Below, one piece after another: positions 27,573-35,928 of a stretch of DNA of 64,000 bases. The translations under genes were made by a program, and so were the position numbers. The notes below the pieces were generated by a model. It had not been told where the DNA came from and ran no database searches. It saw only the letters and a list, made by a program, of their open reading frames with translations. The number at the start of each line of letters is the position of its first letter. Position 1 is the first letter of the stretch. The stretch lies in contig NZ_CP084910.1 of the NCBI RefSeq assembly GCF_020535245.1, positions 844,501 through 908,500 on the forward strand. The letters are read 5' to 3'. This DNA is from Asticcacaulis sp. AND118. GTDB lineage: Bacteria > Pseudomonadota > Alphaproteobacteria > Caulobacterales > Caulobacteraceae.

Positions 27573-28841
27573 ATGAACTTTGAATCCGTCGCCCTGATCG
27601 CCTCCGTCTTCGCCTCTCTGGTTTTGGGGGCGGGCTATTATATGGCGTTTCAGGAGAGCCGCCACCTGCGTGAACGCAACGAAGATCTGAATGACCGTTT
27701 GCGCGACAGCGCGGCGGAGGTGTCGCAACTGCGCGAGCGGGCGCGTAATCTTGAAGACGCCCGCGCCGCCATGAGCGAGCATTTTCAGGCGGCCTCGCAG
27801 CAGGCACTGGCCCAATCGACCGAGGCCCTGCTGAAGCGCGCCGAGGAGAATTTCGTGGCCCGTGAAAAGCTGGCGCTGGAACGCATGGGCCATACGCTGA
27901 AACCCGTCGCCGAAACCCTGGGCCGTTTCGAGGCGCAGGTGAAGGAGATGGAGGAATCTCGCGCCAAGGACACCGGCGGGCTGAAGGAGCAGATCACCCA
28001 TCTGATGCAGGCTTCGGTGGCGACGCGCGAGGTGACGCAGAAGCTGGCCAATGCCTTGCGCCGTGGGGCGGGCGTGCAGGGACGCTGGGGCGAGGAGACG
28101 CTGCGCAACGTGCTGGAAAGCGCGGGCCTGACACGCTTCGATTTTACCGAACAACTCACTCTCGACACTGAATTAGGCCGCCGCCGTCCGGACGTGACGG
28201 TGAAACTGCCCGGCGGTGTGTTTGTCATCGACGCCAAGGCCAATCTCACGGCCTATCTGGAGGCCATCGAGGCGACCGACGAAGCCATCCGCGAAGAGGC
28301 GTTGCAACGCCATGCGCGGGCCTTGCAGCAGCACGTCCGCGACCTGTCGGCCAAGGCCTATTGGGATCAGTTCCGCGAACAGTCGCCGGACTTCGTCGCC
28401 ATGTTCGTGCCGGGCGACGGCATCCTGTCGATGGCGCTGGAGCGGATGCCGCACCTGATGACCGAGGCCATGGACCGCAAGGTGATCATAGTCACCCCGA
28501 CGACCCTGTTCGCCCTGTGCAAGGCCGTGGCCTATGGCTGGCGTGCCGAGGAACAGATTCACAATGCCCACGAAGTCGCCGCCGTGGGTCGCGAACTGTA
28601 CAGCCGCCTGTCGGTCATGGGCGGGCACGTGGCGGCGCTGGGCAAGAATCTCGGCACGGCGGTCGACAAGTACAACGCCTTTGTTGGCTCGCTGGAATCG
28701 CAGGTGCTGACCCAGGCGCGGCGCTTCGAAGACCTCAAGGTCAGTCACGAAGGTAAGGAGATTGTCGAGGCCGCGCCGCTGGACGTGCAGCCGCGACCTC
28801 TGAGCAAACTGACCGTGGTGCCCGGCGCCCGCGAGGATTAG
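27573..28841 (+). CDS. rmuC: DNA recombination protein RmuC
   Basis: 422 residues from the ATG at 27573, chosen because it places the single N-terminal membrane segment (SVALIASVFASLVLGAGYYM) at the start, as in RmuC; the frame is open further up without a plausible ribosome site. A coiled coil (about 25-165) is followed by the nuclease-like RmuC domain: GVQGRWGEETLRNVLESAG, RPDVTVKLPGGVFVIDAK and SMALERMPHLMTEAMDRKVI. RmuC limits inversions at short inverted repeats. It is divergent from the VUT gene. Confidence 0.93.
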   Translation: MNFESVALIASVFASLVLGAGYYMAFQESRHLRERNEDLNDRLRDSAAEVSQLRERARNLEDARAAMSEHFQAASQQALAQSTEALLKRAEENFVAREKLALERMGHTLKPVAETLGRFEAQVKEMEESRAKDTGGLKEQITHLMQASVATREVTQKLANALRRGAGVQGRWGEETLRNVLESAGLTRFDFTEQLTLDTELGRRRPDVTVKLPGGVFVIDAKANLTAYLEAIEATDEAIREEALQRHARALQQHVRDLSAKAYWDQFREQSPDFVAMFVPGDGILSMALERMPHLMTEAMDRKVIIVTPTTLFALCKAVAYGWRAEEQIHNAHEVAAVGRELYSRLSVMGGHVAALGKNLGTAVDKYNAFVGSLESQVLTQARRFEDLKVSHEGKEIVEAAPLDVQPRPLSKLTVVPGARED

Positions 28842-30331
28842 GCCTGCGAAAACGTCCCGTGGAAGCCCAGCGGTGTGGCGTGAGCCGAACGCCACGAACC
28901 GACCGGACCGGCGCTGAGGCGCTTTGCATCGAACACATGCAGTTCGGTGGCGCGGGCCCTCAGGTTCAACACGGTGCCGACCATCCAGCCGTCCATCTCC
29001 TGACCTGTGCCGCCGTGACTGGCCGGACGCGCTACGAACAGCGCTTCTTCGACTATGGCGTCCTTACCGAAGTCGTGCGTCTGGGTCTTACCCGTGCGCC
29101 AGTCGAAGGCCGACAGGGCGTGCGCGCCGAAACGACCCGGCACGTAGCCGCCAACGTGTATGACGCGGTCGCGGCGCAGCCCCTGAAAGCGGTGGTCGGT
29201 TTGCGGAAATTCCGATGATACGCCTGTCGCCTGCATCTCGGCGCGGCCGTCCGGGCGCAGGGTGATCAGCGCCAGATGCGCCTCCTCATCCTCATCTGCG
29301 TTATAGATGCCTTTCACCAGATCGCGCGCCCCGCTCAGCCCGAATTTCGGCGATTGCGCCAGACAGACATCGAAGCGGATCGTGCCGTCTGAGTCCTCCC
29401 AGGCGTCGCCCGTGTGGAAATAGGTGGCGGCAGGCAGTTCATAGAGGCGCCGCTTCGACAGATCGGCCTTTTCGATGACCAGTATGCGGATCGGCTGATC
29501 GGCGTGCCAGACCAGCGTATCGACGAAGGGTGGCGTGCGGCGCTCGGCGATCAGGGGCTGCATGGGCAGGATGAGGTGACGCTCGCTGATCACCCAGTCG
29601 TGGGCATAGCCGGCGGCCGGCAACGGGATCAGTTCGCCGCGCTCCATCTCGCCCGAGGGGCTCAGTTGCCAGATCCACGCCTTGTCGCCCATGAAGCCGG
29701 CGCTCCAGATGCGCCCTGACGGCTCGACCTTGGGGTGGGCCAGAAAGGCCATGCCTTTCAGGTCGTCGCGGAAGGTCTTCGGCCCCTTGCTAAGCAGGGT
29801 CTGCGCATTGAGGCGGTAGGGCGATCCGCCTTCCCACAGCGCCCACAGCTCGTCGCCGACGCGCAGCACCGACGTATTGGCGGCATTGACGTCGTCGTTG
29901 CTTGTGACCGGTGCATCCTTGCGCCCCCTGGTGCCGAAACCCGGCATGACGATGGCCTGTGCCTTCTGCTCGACGCGACGCTTGACCGTATCGACGAAGC
30001 GGCCCGTATGGCGCACGCCCTCGGCTCCAAGGTCGTACTTCTGCACCATGCCGTCGCCGTCGAACCAGTGGCCGGTGACGTCGTCGCCATAGCGGAACCA
30101 CCCCGGGCCGTTGCGATACAGTGTGCCGCTCAGCCCCGCCGGCATTTTGCCATTCAGGCGGGTCAGGGTGGACGGGGCATAACCTTCGGCAGGGGCGTTG
30201 GCGACGGCCAGACGCCAGTCTTCAGAAAAGTTGGCGCTGGCCGCCGCCGCGGCCCATGATTTCGGTGCGGCGGCCATCAGGCCCGCGCCGGTGAGAGCGG
30301 TCATGAAGGAACGGCGGGACAGATCGGTCAT
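28838..30331 (-). CDS. Carotenoid oxygenase family protein, Tat-exported
   Basis: 497 residues from the ATG at 30331. A twin-arginine signal (LSRRSFMTALTGAGLMAAAP) precedes a retinal pigment epithelium 65/lignostilbene-dioxygenase-like domain. The four iron-ligand His are visible in order: LAHPKVEPSG, GYAHDWVISERH, ATYFHTGDAWED and the last-strand GFHGTF. GWFRYGDDVTGHWFDGDGMV is the family's N-terminal signature. The enzyme cleaves a C=C bond of a polyene or stilbene; periplasmic location is unusual for carotenoid cleavage and fits an aromatic stilbene-type substrate better (inference). The stop overlaps the rmuC stop by four bases. Confidence 0.9.
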   Translation of the reverse strand: MTDLSRRSFMTALTGAGLMAAAPKSWAAAAASANFSEDWRLAVANAPAEGYAPSTLTRLNGKMPAGLSGTLYRNGPGWFRYGDDVTGHWFDGDGMVQKYDLGAEGVRHTGRFVDTVKRRVEQKAQAIVMPGFGTRGRKDAPVTSNDDVNAANTSVLRVGDELWALWEGGSPYRLNAQTLLSKGPKTFRDDLKGMAFLAHPKVEPSGRIWSAGFMGDKAWIWQLSPSGEMERGELIPLPAAGYAHDWVISERHLILPMQPLIAERRTPPFVDTLVWHADQPIRILVIEKADLSKRRLYELPAATYFHTGDAWEDSDGTIRFDVCLAQSPKFGLSGARDLVKGIYNADEDEEAHLALITLRPDGRAEMQATGVSSEFPQTDHRFQGLRRDRVIHVGGYVPGRFGAHALSAFDWRTGKTQTHDFGKDAIVEEALFVARPASHGGTGQEMDGWMVGTVLNLRARATELHVFDAKRLSAGPVGSWRSAHATPLGFHGTFSQA

Positions 30332-30349
30332 TGAGGAGGCTCCTTTCAA

Positions 30350-30393
30350 GCGCAATCCGATGAAGTGGGCACCACTTTTCGGGAAAATTGCGC
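30350..30393. repeat. 44-nt dispersed palindrome, copy B
   Basis: Begins GCGCAATCCGATGAAGTGGG and ends AAAATTGCGC; outer and inner arms pair. It fills most of the gap between the DUF2141 gene and the carotenoid oxygenase start. Confidence 0.8.
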
Positions 30394-30400
30394 GATGGCA

Positions 30401-30805
30401 CTAAAACGCGATGTCTTGCGTGGTGTCGCCGGACACCTCGAAGGCGGCGTCGGTCCACACAGCGGGGCCCATGCGACCCTTGGCATTGTTGGAAAAGGCG
30501 AAAGGCTCGACCGGCATGCCGAAGGGGTTGGTGTCCATCTTGCCGTTGCCGTTGAGGTCGTGGAACACCTTGAGTCCATACTGACCCGGCTCGACTTCGA
30601 AGGTCGCCGTGGCCGTGTCACCGCTGACGGTGACTTGCTGGCTGCCCACCGGTTTACCGCTGCTGTAGCCGTCCTCGCCCTTATACAAGGCCACCATCAA
30701 TGCGCCTTTGGGCGTCAGGTTGGAGAAGGTAACGGTGAGGGTTTCAGCGGCGGCGGGCAGGGCCGTAAGACCGATTAAGGCGGCGAGAAGAACAGGTTTG
30801 AACAT
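30401..30805 (-). CDS. DUF2141 secreted protein
   Basis: 134 residues with a signal peptide (cleavage after PAAA, about residue 20). The DUF2141 beta-sandwich signature is clear: GALMVALYKGEDGY, YGLKVFHDLNGNGKMDTNPFGMPVEPFAFSNNA and the terminal WTDAAFEVSGD. The DLNGNGKMDTN segment resembles a calcium loop. Function is unknown. It lies 69 bases upstream of the Tat-exported carotenoid oxygenase on the same strand, separated by palindrome copy B; the two may be co-transcribed, and DUF2141 genes often sit beside carotenoid-related genes (recollection, unverified). Confidence 0.87.
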   Translation of the reverse strand: MFKPVLLAALIGLTALPAAAETLTVTFSNLTPKGALMVALYKGEDGYSSGKPVGSQQVTVSGDTATATFEVEPGQYGLKVFHDLNGNGKMDTNPFGMPVEPFAFSNNAKGRMGPAVWTDAAFEVSGDTTQDIAF

Positions 30806-31023
30806 GAGAGCCTCCGTTGGCTGGGTTGCGATGACCCCGGTGTAGGGCGGGCCGGCGGCCGGGTGCGAAAAGATGCGCCAATGGCCTGCTGTGATGCGTC
30901 AACGGTCGTGCTGCCGTTCACGCTTCGCGAATGGAGGGTGGCAAGTAACTGATTTATAAGCAATCGTATCCGGCGCAGCGCGAACGTCTTGACCCGCGAA
31001 TGGCGGTTTCTTATTTTAGGGCC

Positions 31024-31560
31024 ATGGCCATTCGTGAAATCATTACTGTACCCAACCCGCTTCTCAAGCAGGTGTCCAAGCCCGTCGAAGGCGGCGTGAC
31101 CGATGAACTCCGCGCCCTGATGGACGACATGCTGGAGACCATGTACGACGCCCCCGGTATCGGGCTGGCGGCGATCCAGATCGGCGAGCCCATCCGCGTC
31201 ATCGTCATGGACCTGCAGGAGCGCCCCGACGACCTGCCCGAAGAGGAGCCGTCGCCGAAGCAGCCGCGCTTCTTCGTCAACCCGGAAATCGTCTGGGCGT
31301 CGGACGAACTGTCGACCTATGACGAAGGCTGCCTGTCGGTGCCCGAAGTCTATGACGAGGTGAAGCGCCCGGAGCGCGTACGCATCAGGTACCTGAACTA
31401 TCAGGGCGAGGAAATCATCGAGGAATGCGATGGCCTCTACGCCACCTGCATCCAGCACGAGATGGATCACCTCAACGGCGTTCTGTTCATCGATCACCTG
31501 TCGAAGCTCAAGCGCGACCGCGCCGTGACGAAGGTAAAGAAGCTCCGCAAGGCCGCATAA
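31024..31560 (+). CDS. def: Peptide deformylase
   Basis: 178 residues from the ATG at 31024. It removes the formyl group from nascent-protein Met. All three deformylase motifs are intact: [10 protein letters not shown] (motif 1), EGCLSVPE (motif 2, Cys metal ligand) and QHEMDHLNG (motif 3, two His ligands and catalytic Glu). It has an acidic insertion ([12 protein letters not shown]) between motifs 1 and 2, as in other alphaproteobacterial enzymes. fmt follows, but an intrinsic terminator lies between them. Confidence 0.97.
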   Translation: MAIREIITVPNPLLKQVSKPVEGGVTDELRALMDDMLETMYDAPGIGLAAIQIGEPIRVIVMDLQERPDDLPEEEPSPKQPRFFVNPEIVWASDELSTYDEGCLSVPEVYDEVKRPERVRIRYLNYQGEEIIEECDGLYATCIQHEMDHLNGVLFIDHLSKLKRDRAVTKVKKLRKAA

Positions 31561-31585
31561 CTTGCATCGCCTTTTGAATTGAGCC

Positions 31586-31614
31586 AAAAGCGCATCCCAC
31601 CGGATGCGCTTTTG
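31586..31614 (+). terminator. Hairpin between def and fmt
   Basis: AAAAGCGCATCC-CACC-GGATGCGCTTTT followed by GTTTTTG. It may separate or attenuate def and fmt-truA transcription. Confidence 0.75.
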
Positions 31615-31631
31615 TTTTTGAGGATCGCCCC

Positions 31632-32561
31632 ATGCGTTTGGCCTTTATGGGCACGCCCGAATTCGCCGTGAAGGCCCTGGCCGAACTGGTCGCCGCCGGT
31701 CATGAGATTGTCTGCGTCTATTCGCAACCGCCCGCACCCAAGGGCCGCGGTCAGGTGCTGACCCCGTCGCCGGTGCACGCCTTCGCCGACAGCCTCGGCC
31801 TGCCGGTGCGTACGCCCAGGTCGATGAAGGCCGCTGAGGCCATCGCCGAGTTTCAGGCGCTCGATATCGATGCCGCAATCGTCGTCGCCTATGGCCAGAT
31901 ACTCAAGCGCGAGGTGCTGGCGCATCCGCCGCTGGGCTGTTTCAACCTTCATGCGTCGCTGCTGCCGCGCTGGCGCGGGGCCGCCCCGATACAGCGGGCG
32001 ATCATGGCCGGCGACAGCCACACCGGCGTGCAGGTGATGCGTATGTCCGAGGGGCTGGACGAAGGGCCGATCATCCTCTCCGGCCGCGTCGAGATCACGG
32101 CGCAGGACACGGCCCAGACCCTGCACGACAAACTGGCCAATCTGGGTGCGTCGCTGCTGCCGGTGGCGCTGGCCGCCATCGAGCGCAACCAGCCGGCGGG
32201 CGATGCACAGGTGGGCGAGGCGACCTATGCCAAAAAGATCACCTCGGAAGAGGCGCGCATCGACTGGAGCCGTCCGGCGCGTGAACTGGACTGGCATATT
32301 CGCGGCCTGTCGCCGTTTCCCGGTGCGTGGACCGTTCTGCATACGGCGAAGGGCGAGCAACGCCTCAAGGTGCTGATGTCGCGGGTGGGTGAGGTGGCCA
32401 CCGACGCGGCGCCGGGCACGTTGGTCGGGCCGGGTCTGAGCATCGCTACGGGTGAGGGCGTCATCGAACTGATCCGCGTCCAGCGCGAAGGCAAGGGTGT
32501 TCAGGACGCCGCCGAATTCCTCAACGGGGTGGGCCTGAACGCCGGGGACGTGCTGGGCTGA
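31632..32561 (+). CDS. fmt: Methionyl-tRNA formyltransferase
   Basis: 309 residues. It formylates initiator Met-tRNA using 10-formyl-THF. Family motifs: [16 protein letters not shown] at the N-terminus, the catalytic Asn-His region [22 protein letters not shown] (about residues 104-125), Asp in EGLDEGPI, and the linker to the C-terminal OB-like tRNA-binding domain with [13 protein letters not shown]. It works downstream of initiation in the same pathway as the preceding def. The stop overlaps the truA start (TGATG). Confidence 0.97.
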   Translation: MRLAFMGTPEFAVKALAELVAAGHEIVCVYSQPPAPKGRGQVLTPSPVHAFADSLGLPVRTPRSMKAAEAIAEFQALDIDAAIVVAYGQILKREVLAHPPLGCFNLHASLLPRWRGAAPIQRAIMAGDSHTGVQVMRMSEGLDEGPIILSGRVEITAQDTAQTLHDKLANLGASLLPVALAAIERNQPAGDAQVGEATYAKKITSEEARIDWSRPARELDWHIRGLSPFPGAWTVLHTAKGEQRLKVLMSRVGEVATDAAPGTLVGPGLSIATGEGVIELIRVQREGKGVQDAAEFLNGVGLNAGDVLG

Positions 32562-33334
32562 TGCCGCGCTACAGTCTCCTTGTTGAGTACGATGGGCGGC
32601 CGTACTGCGGCTTTCAGGCGCAGGGCGATCTGCCGACCGTTCAGGCGTCGCTGGAACGCGCCATTCTGCGCTTCAGCGGCGAGGCCGTACGCGTGACGAC
32701 GGCGGGACGCACCGATACCGGTGTCCACGCGACCGGACAGGTGGTGACCTTCGACCTCGAAAAGACCTTCAAGGGCGCGGTGATCCGCGACGCCATGAAC
32801 GCCTATCTGCTGCCTGAGCCGATTTCGATACTGGAGGCGGCCGAGGTCGACAGCTATTTCTCGGCGCGGTTTTCGGCGACGGGGCGGATGTATCTGTTCC
32901 GCATCCTGAACCGCCGTGCGCCGCCGGCCATCGATCAGGGCCGCGTCTGGCACGTCAAGAAGCCGCTGGATGTCGATGCCATGATCGAGGCGGCAAAGTG
33001 TCTGGTGGGCAAGCACGACTTCACCACCTTCCGCGACCTGCGTTGCCAGTCGAATTCGCCGATCAAGACGCTGGACATCGCGCGCATCAAACGGCTGGGG
33101 GACGAGGTGCATCTGGTGTTCGCTTCGCGCTCCTTCCTGCATCGGCAGGTGCGCTCGCTGACGGGCACGCTGGCCGAGGTCGGCATCGGGCGCTGGGAAG
33201 TCGGGCGCGTGAAAGAAGCGCTGGAGGCGCGCGACCGTCAGGCCTGCGGGCCCGTTGCGCCGCCGGAGGGGCTGTACCTGACGCACGTGACCTATGAAGA
33301 CGAGCCGGATTTCGAAAGCCGCAGTTCGATCTGA
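32561..33334 (+). CDS. truA: tRNA pseudouridine synthase A
   Basis: 257 residues. It makes pseudouridine at positions 38-40 of tRNA anticodon arms. The catalytic Asp is in TTAGRTDTGVHATGQVV (about residues 47-63), with the preceding YDGRPYCGFQAQ, and later FRDLRCQSNSPIKTL and FLHRQVRSLTGTLAEVG. Its ATG shares a base with the fmt stop, so the two are translationally coupled. It ends 38 bases before the convergent dapE stop. Confidence 0.97.
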   Translation: MPRYSLLVEYDGRPYCGFQAQGDLPTVQASLERAILRFSGEAVRVTTAGRTDTGVHATGQVVTFDLEKTFKGAVIRDAMNAYLLPEPISILEAAEVDSYFSARFSATGRMYLFRILNRRAPPAIDQGRVWHVKKPLDVDAMIEAAKCLVGKHDFTTFRDLRCQSNSPIKTLDIARIKRLGDEVHLVFASRSFLHRQVRSLTGTLAEVGIGRWEVGRVKEALEARDRQACGPVAPPEGLYLTHVTYEDEPDFESRSSI

Positions 33335-33371
33335 TTTTCCCTCCCCCATCGCTGCGCGACCGGGAGGAGAT

Positions 33372-34526
33372 TTACGCAAACACCTTGAAATAGCGTGCAA
33401 TCAGCGCCGCGTAGGCCTCTGTCAGGTCATAAAGGTCCTGCACCGGGGTCGACTCGTTGACCTGGTGCATGGTCTGACCGACCAGACCGAACTCCACCAC
33501 CGGGCACAGGGCGCGGATGAAGCGCGCGTCCGATGTGCCACCGGTGGTCGACGGATCGGCCTCGACCTTCAGCACATCGCGGATGGCGTCCTGAATGACG
33601 TCCACGAAGGGCCCGGATTCGGTCAGGAAGGCCTCGCCCGAAATGGCCGCCTTGACCTCGATCTTCGCGCCGGTGCGCTCGGCGTGACGGGCGCAGACCT
33701 CCTCGATCCACGCTTGCAAAGACGCGCCGGAATGGGTGGGATTGAAGCGGATATTGATGCGTCCGGACGCCGTCTGCGGGATCAGATTGGTCGTCTTGTT
33801 GGCCACGTCGAAGGTCGTGATTTCAAGGTTCGACGGCAGGAAGCGCTCATAGCCCTCATCCAGCACGCGCCCGTCCAGTTCGGCCATGATCGCGACCAGC
33901 ACCGGCACGGGGTTGAGCGCGCGCTGCGGATAGGCGACGTGGCCCTGCTTGCCGGTCACGGTGATCGTGGCGTTGATCGAGCCGCGGCGGCCAACCTTGA
34001 TCATATCGCCCAGAACCGCCGAAGAGGTGGGCTCGCCGACGATGCAGTGGTCGATGACCTCACCCGTTTGCCTCAGGTGTTCAACGACCTTCTTGGTGCC
34101 GTCCAGCGCTTCGCCTTCTTCGTCGCCGGTGATCAGGAAGGACAGCGAGCCGGGCACGGTCTCGAACCGGGAGACGGCGGCGATCCACGCGGCGATGCCG
34201 CCCTTCATGTCCACCGCCCCGCGCCCGGTCAAGACGCCGTTTTCGATCGTCGCCGCAAACGGGTCCGAGCGCCAGCCTTCGAGTGCGCCTTCGGGCACCA
34301 CGTCCGTATGACCGGCAAAGCACAGGTTGGGCGAGGCCGTCCCGCGTCGGGCATAGAGGTTTTCGATCTCCCCGAACCTCAGCCGCTCACAGGTAAAACC
34401 GAGCGATTCCAGCGTCTGTTGCACGCGGTCCATGGCGCCGGCGTCCACCGGAGTCACGGACGGATGGTTGATCAGGGCCTTGGTCAGTTCGACCGGATCG
34501 AGCGCGTTTTCGGGTATATTCGTCAT
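33372..34526 (-). CDS. dapE: Succinyl-diaminopimelate desuccinylase
   Basis: 384 residues. It hydrolyses N-succinyl-LL-diaminopimelate in lysine and cell-wall synthesis. M20 zinc-peptidase ligands are present: His in CFAGHTDVVPEG, bridging Asp in GRGAVDMKGGIAAW, catalytic Glu in ITGDEEGEALDGT, Glu in CIVGEPTSS, and the final His in VEFGLVGQTMHQVNE. The dimerisation domain (about 180-295) has GRRGSINATITVTGKQGHVAYP. It is monocistronic and divergent from an MFS transporter; other dap genes are not nearby. Confidence 0.95.
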   Translation of the reverse strand: MTNIPENALDPVELTKALINHPSVTPVDAGAMDRVQQTLESLGFTCERLRFGEIENLYARRGTASPNLCFAGHTDVVPEGALEGWRSDPFAATIENGVLTGRGAVDMKGGIAAWIAAVSRFETVPGSLSFLITGDEEGEALDGTKKVVEHLRQTGEVIDHCIVGEPTSSAVLGDMIKVGRRGSINATITVTGKQGHVAYPQRALNPVPVLVAIMAELDGRVLDEGYERFLPSNLEITTFDVANKTTNLIPQTASGRINIRFNPTHSGASLQAWIEEVCARHAERTGAKIEVKAAISGEAFLTESGPFVDVIQDAIRDVLKVEADPSTTGGTSDARFIRALCPVVEFGLVGQTMHQVNESTPVQDLYDLTEAYAALIARYFKVFA

Positions 34527-34601
34527 GGGGGCTGGTGTAAGACGAGTTCGGCCCGAACAAAAGCGAAAACAATCGCCTGTTCTGTTTTACCGGATACCGC
34601 C

Positions 34602-35879
34602 GTGACCTCTCCCGTTTCGCCTGAAATCGTTTCCGAGCCGCCATCGGAGCCGGAATCGCAAAACCCCTTTCGCATACCGGCTTACCGCAATTTCTGGATC
34701 GCCCGCCTGTGTTCGGTGTTGGGTTTCTCGTCGCAGAGCGCGGTCATCGCCTGGCAGATATATGAGACGGCACGCAAGGATTCGGGGATCGGCGAGGCGG
34801 CGCTGTACATCGGCATTATGGGGCTGACGCAGTTTATCGCCATGTTCGCCTTCACCCTGCCGGCAGGGATCGTGGCCGACCGCTACGATCGCAAGAAGAT
34901 CATGGGCTATACCATCGCGTTTCAGGCGGTGATCGCCCTGGGTTATATGGGGTTGTCGGCCCTTGAGCATCCGCCGATTGCCGGCCTGATCGTGCTGTCC
35001 TTCTTTCTGGGGGCGACGCGGGCCTTTATCGCCCCGGCCTCTTCGGCCATTGGCCCTATGCTGGTGCCCAAGGCCCTCCTGCCGCGCGCCATCGCCTCGA
35101 ATGCGCTGGCCTTTCAGATCGGCGGGATTTCCGGCGCGGCGGTCAGCGGTCTGCTGCTCAGCGTTTCGGCCATGTTCGCCTATGGTTTTTCGGCGGCTCT
35201 GTTCTTTATCGGCGGCGTGCTGATCGCCACGCTGAAAGCCGACACCCGGCCCGTCAATGCGCCGACCGGCTCCAAGATGGAGATGGTGCGCGAAGGCCTG
35301 ATCTATATCTGGACCAACAAGATCGTCTTTGGCGCCCTGTCGCTCGATTTGGCAGCGGTCCTGCTGGGCGGCGCAACGGCCCTGCTGCCCATCTTCGCAC
35401 GCGATGTGCTGCATGCCGGTGAGATCGGCTACGGCGCGCTCAGGGCCGCTCCGGCCGTAGGGGCCATGATGACGGCCATTTGGCTGGCGCGACGGCCATT
35501 GAAATATCAGGCGGGCAAATGGATGTATGGCGGCGTGGCCGTGTTCGGTCTGATGACCATCATTTTCGGCCTGTCGACCAATATTTTTGTCTCGGTGGCG
35601 GCTCTGGCGGTGCTGGGAGCGGCGGACATGGTCAGCGTCTTTGTGCGCGGCACGCTGGTGCAGATCGTCACGCCTGACCCCATGCGCGGGCGTGTGGCGG
35701 CGGTGTCCTACCTGTTTATCGGGGCGTCGAACGAACTGGGCGAATTTGAAAGCGGCGTGGCGACGCGTCTGCTCGGTCCCATCGGCGCGGCCCTGTTCGG
35801 CGGGGTGGGGGCGATACTGGTGACCGGCGCGTGGATCAAGCTGTTTCCGGCGCTGTATCGGGTGGATAAGCTGGAATAG
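34602..35879 (+). CDS. MFS transporter (EntS-like exporter)
   Basis: 425 residues from a GTG at 34602, the first plausible start after the dapE promoter; the same frame is open far upstream only because it runs antisense to dapE. About 11-12 membrane segments are present. The loop-2/3 signature GIVADRYDRKKIMGYT is present, and NPFRIPAYRNFWIARL opens the first helix, as in the enterobactin-exporter-like subfamily of the major facilitator superfamily. The late loop VTPDPMRGRVAAVSYLFIGASNELGEFESG is typical of that group. The substrate is unknown. A bidirectional terminator follows. Confidence 0.88.
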   Translation: MTSPVSPEIVSEPPSEPESQNPFRIPAYRNFWIARLCSVLGFSSQSAVIAWQIYETARKDSGIGEAALYIGIMGLTQFIAMFAFTLPAGIVADRYDRKKIMGYTIAFQAVIALGYMGLSALEHPPIAGLIVLSFFLGATRAFIAPASSAIGPMLVPKALLPRAIASNALAFQIGGISGAAVSGLLLSVSAMFAYGFSAALFFIGGVLIATLKADTRPVNAPTGSKMEMVREGLIYIWTNKIVFGALSLDLAAVLLGGATALLPIFARDVLHAGEIGYGALRAAPAVGAMMTAIWLARRPLKYQAGKWMYGGVAVFGLMTIIFGLSTNIFVSVAALAVLGAADMVSVFVRGTLVQIVTPDPMRGRVAAVSYLFIGASNELGEFESGVATRLLGPIGAALFGGVGAILVTGAWIKLFPALYRVDKLE

Positions 35880-35896
35880 AGAAGAGCCTGAGTAAG

Positions 35897-35922
35897 AAAA
35901 AGCCCGGCAGAACCGGGCTTTT
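35897..35922. terminator. Bidirectional intrinsic terminator, MFS / M23 genes
   Basis: AAAAGCCCGG-CAGA-ACCGGGCTTTT with A and T tracts on opposite sides, between the two convergent stops. Confidence 0.9.
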
Positions 35923-35928
35923 CGTCTT

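Noticed and set aside
33294-34601. A very long open frame that would extend the MFS protein N-terminus by 436 residues.
   Set aside because: It runs antisense through dapE, has no homology and a His/Arg/Gly-rich composition; the MFS domain begins right after the GTG at 34602.
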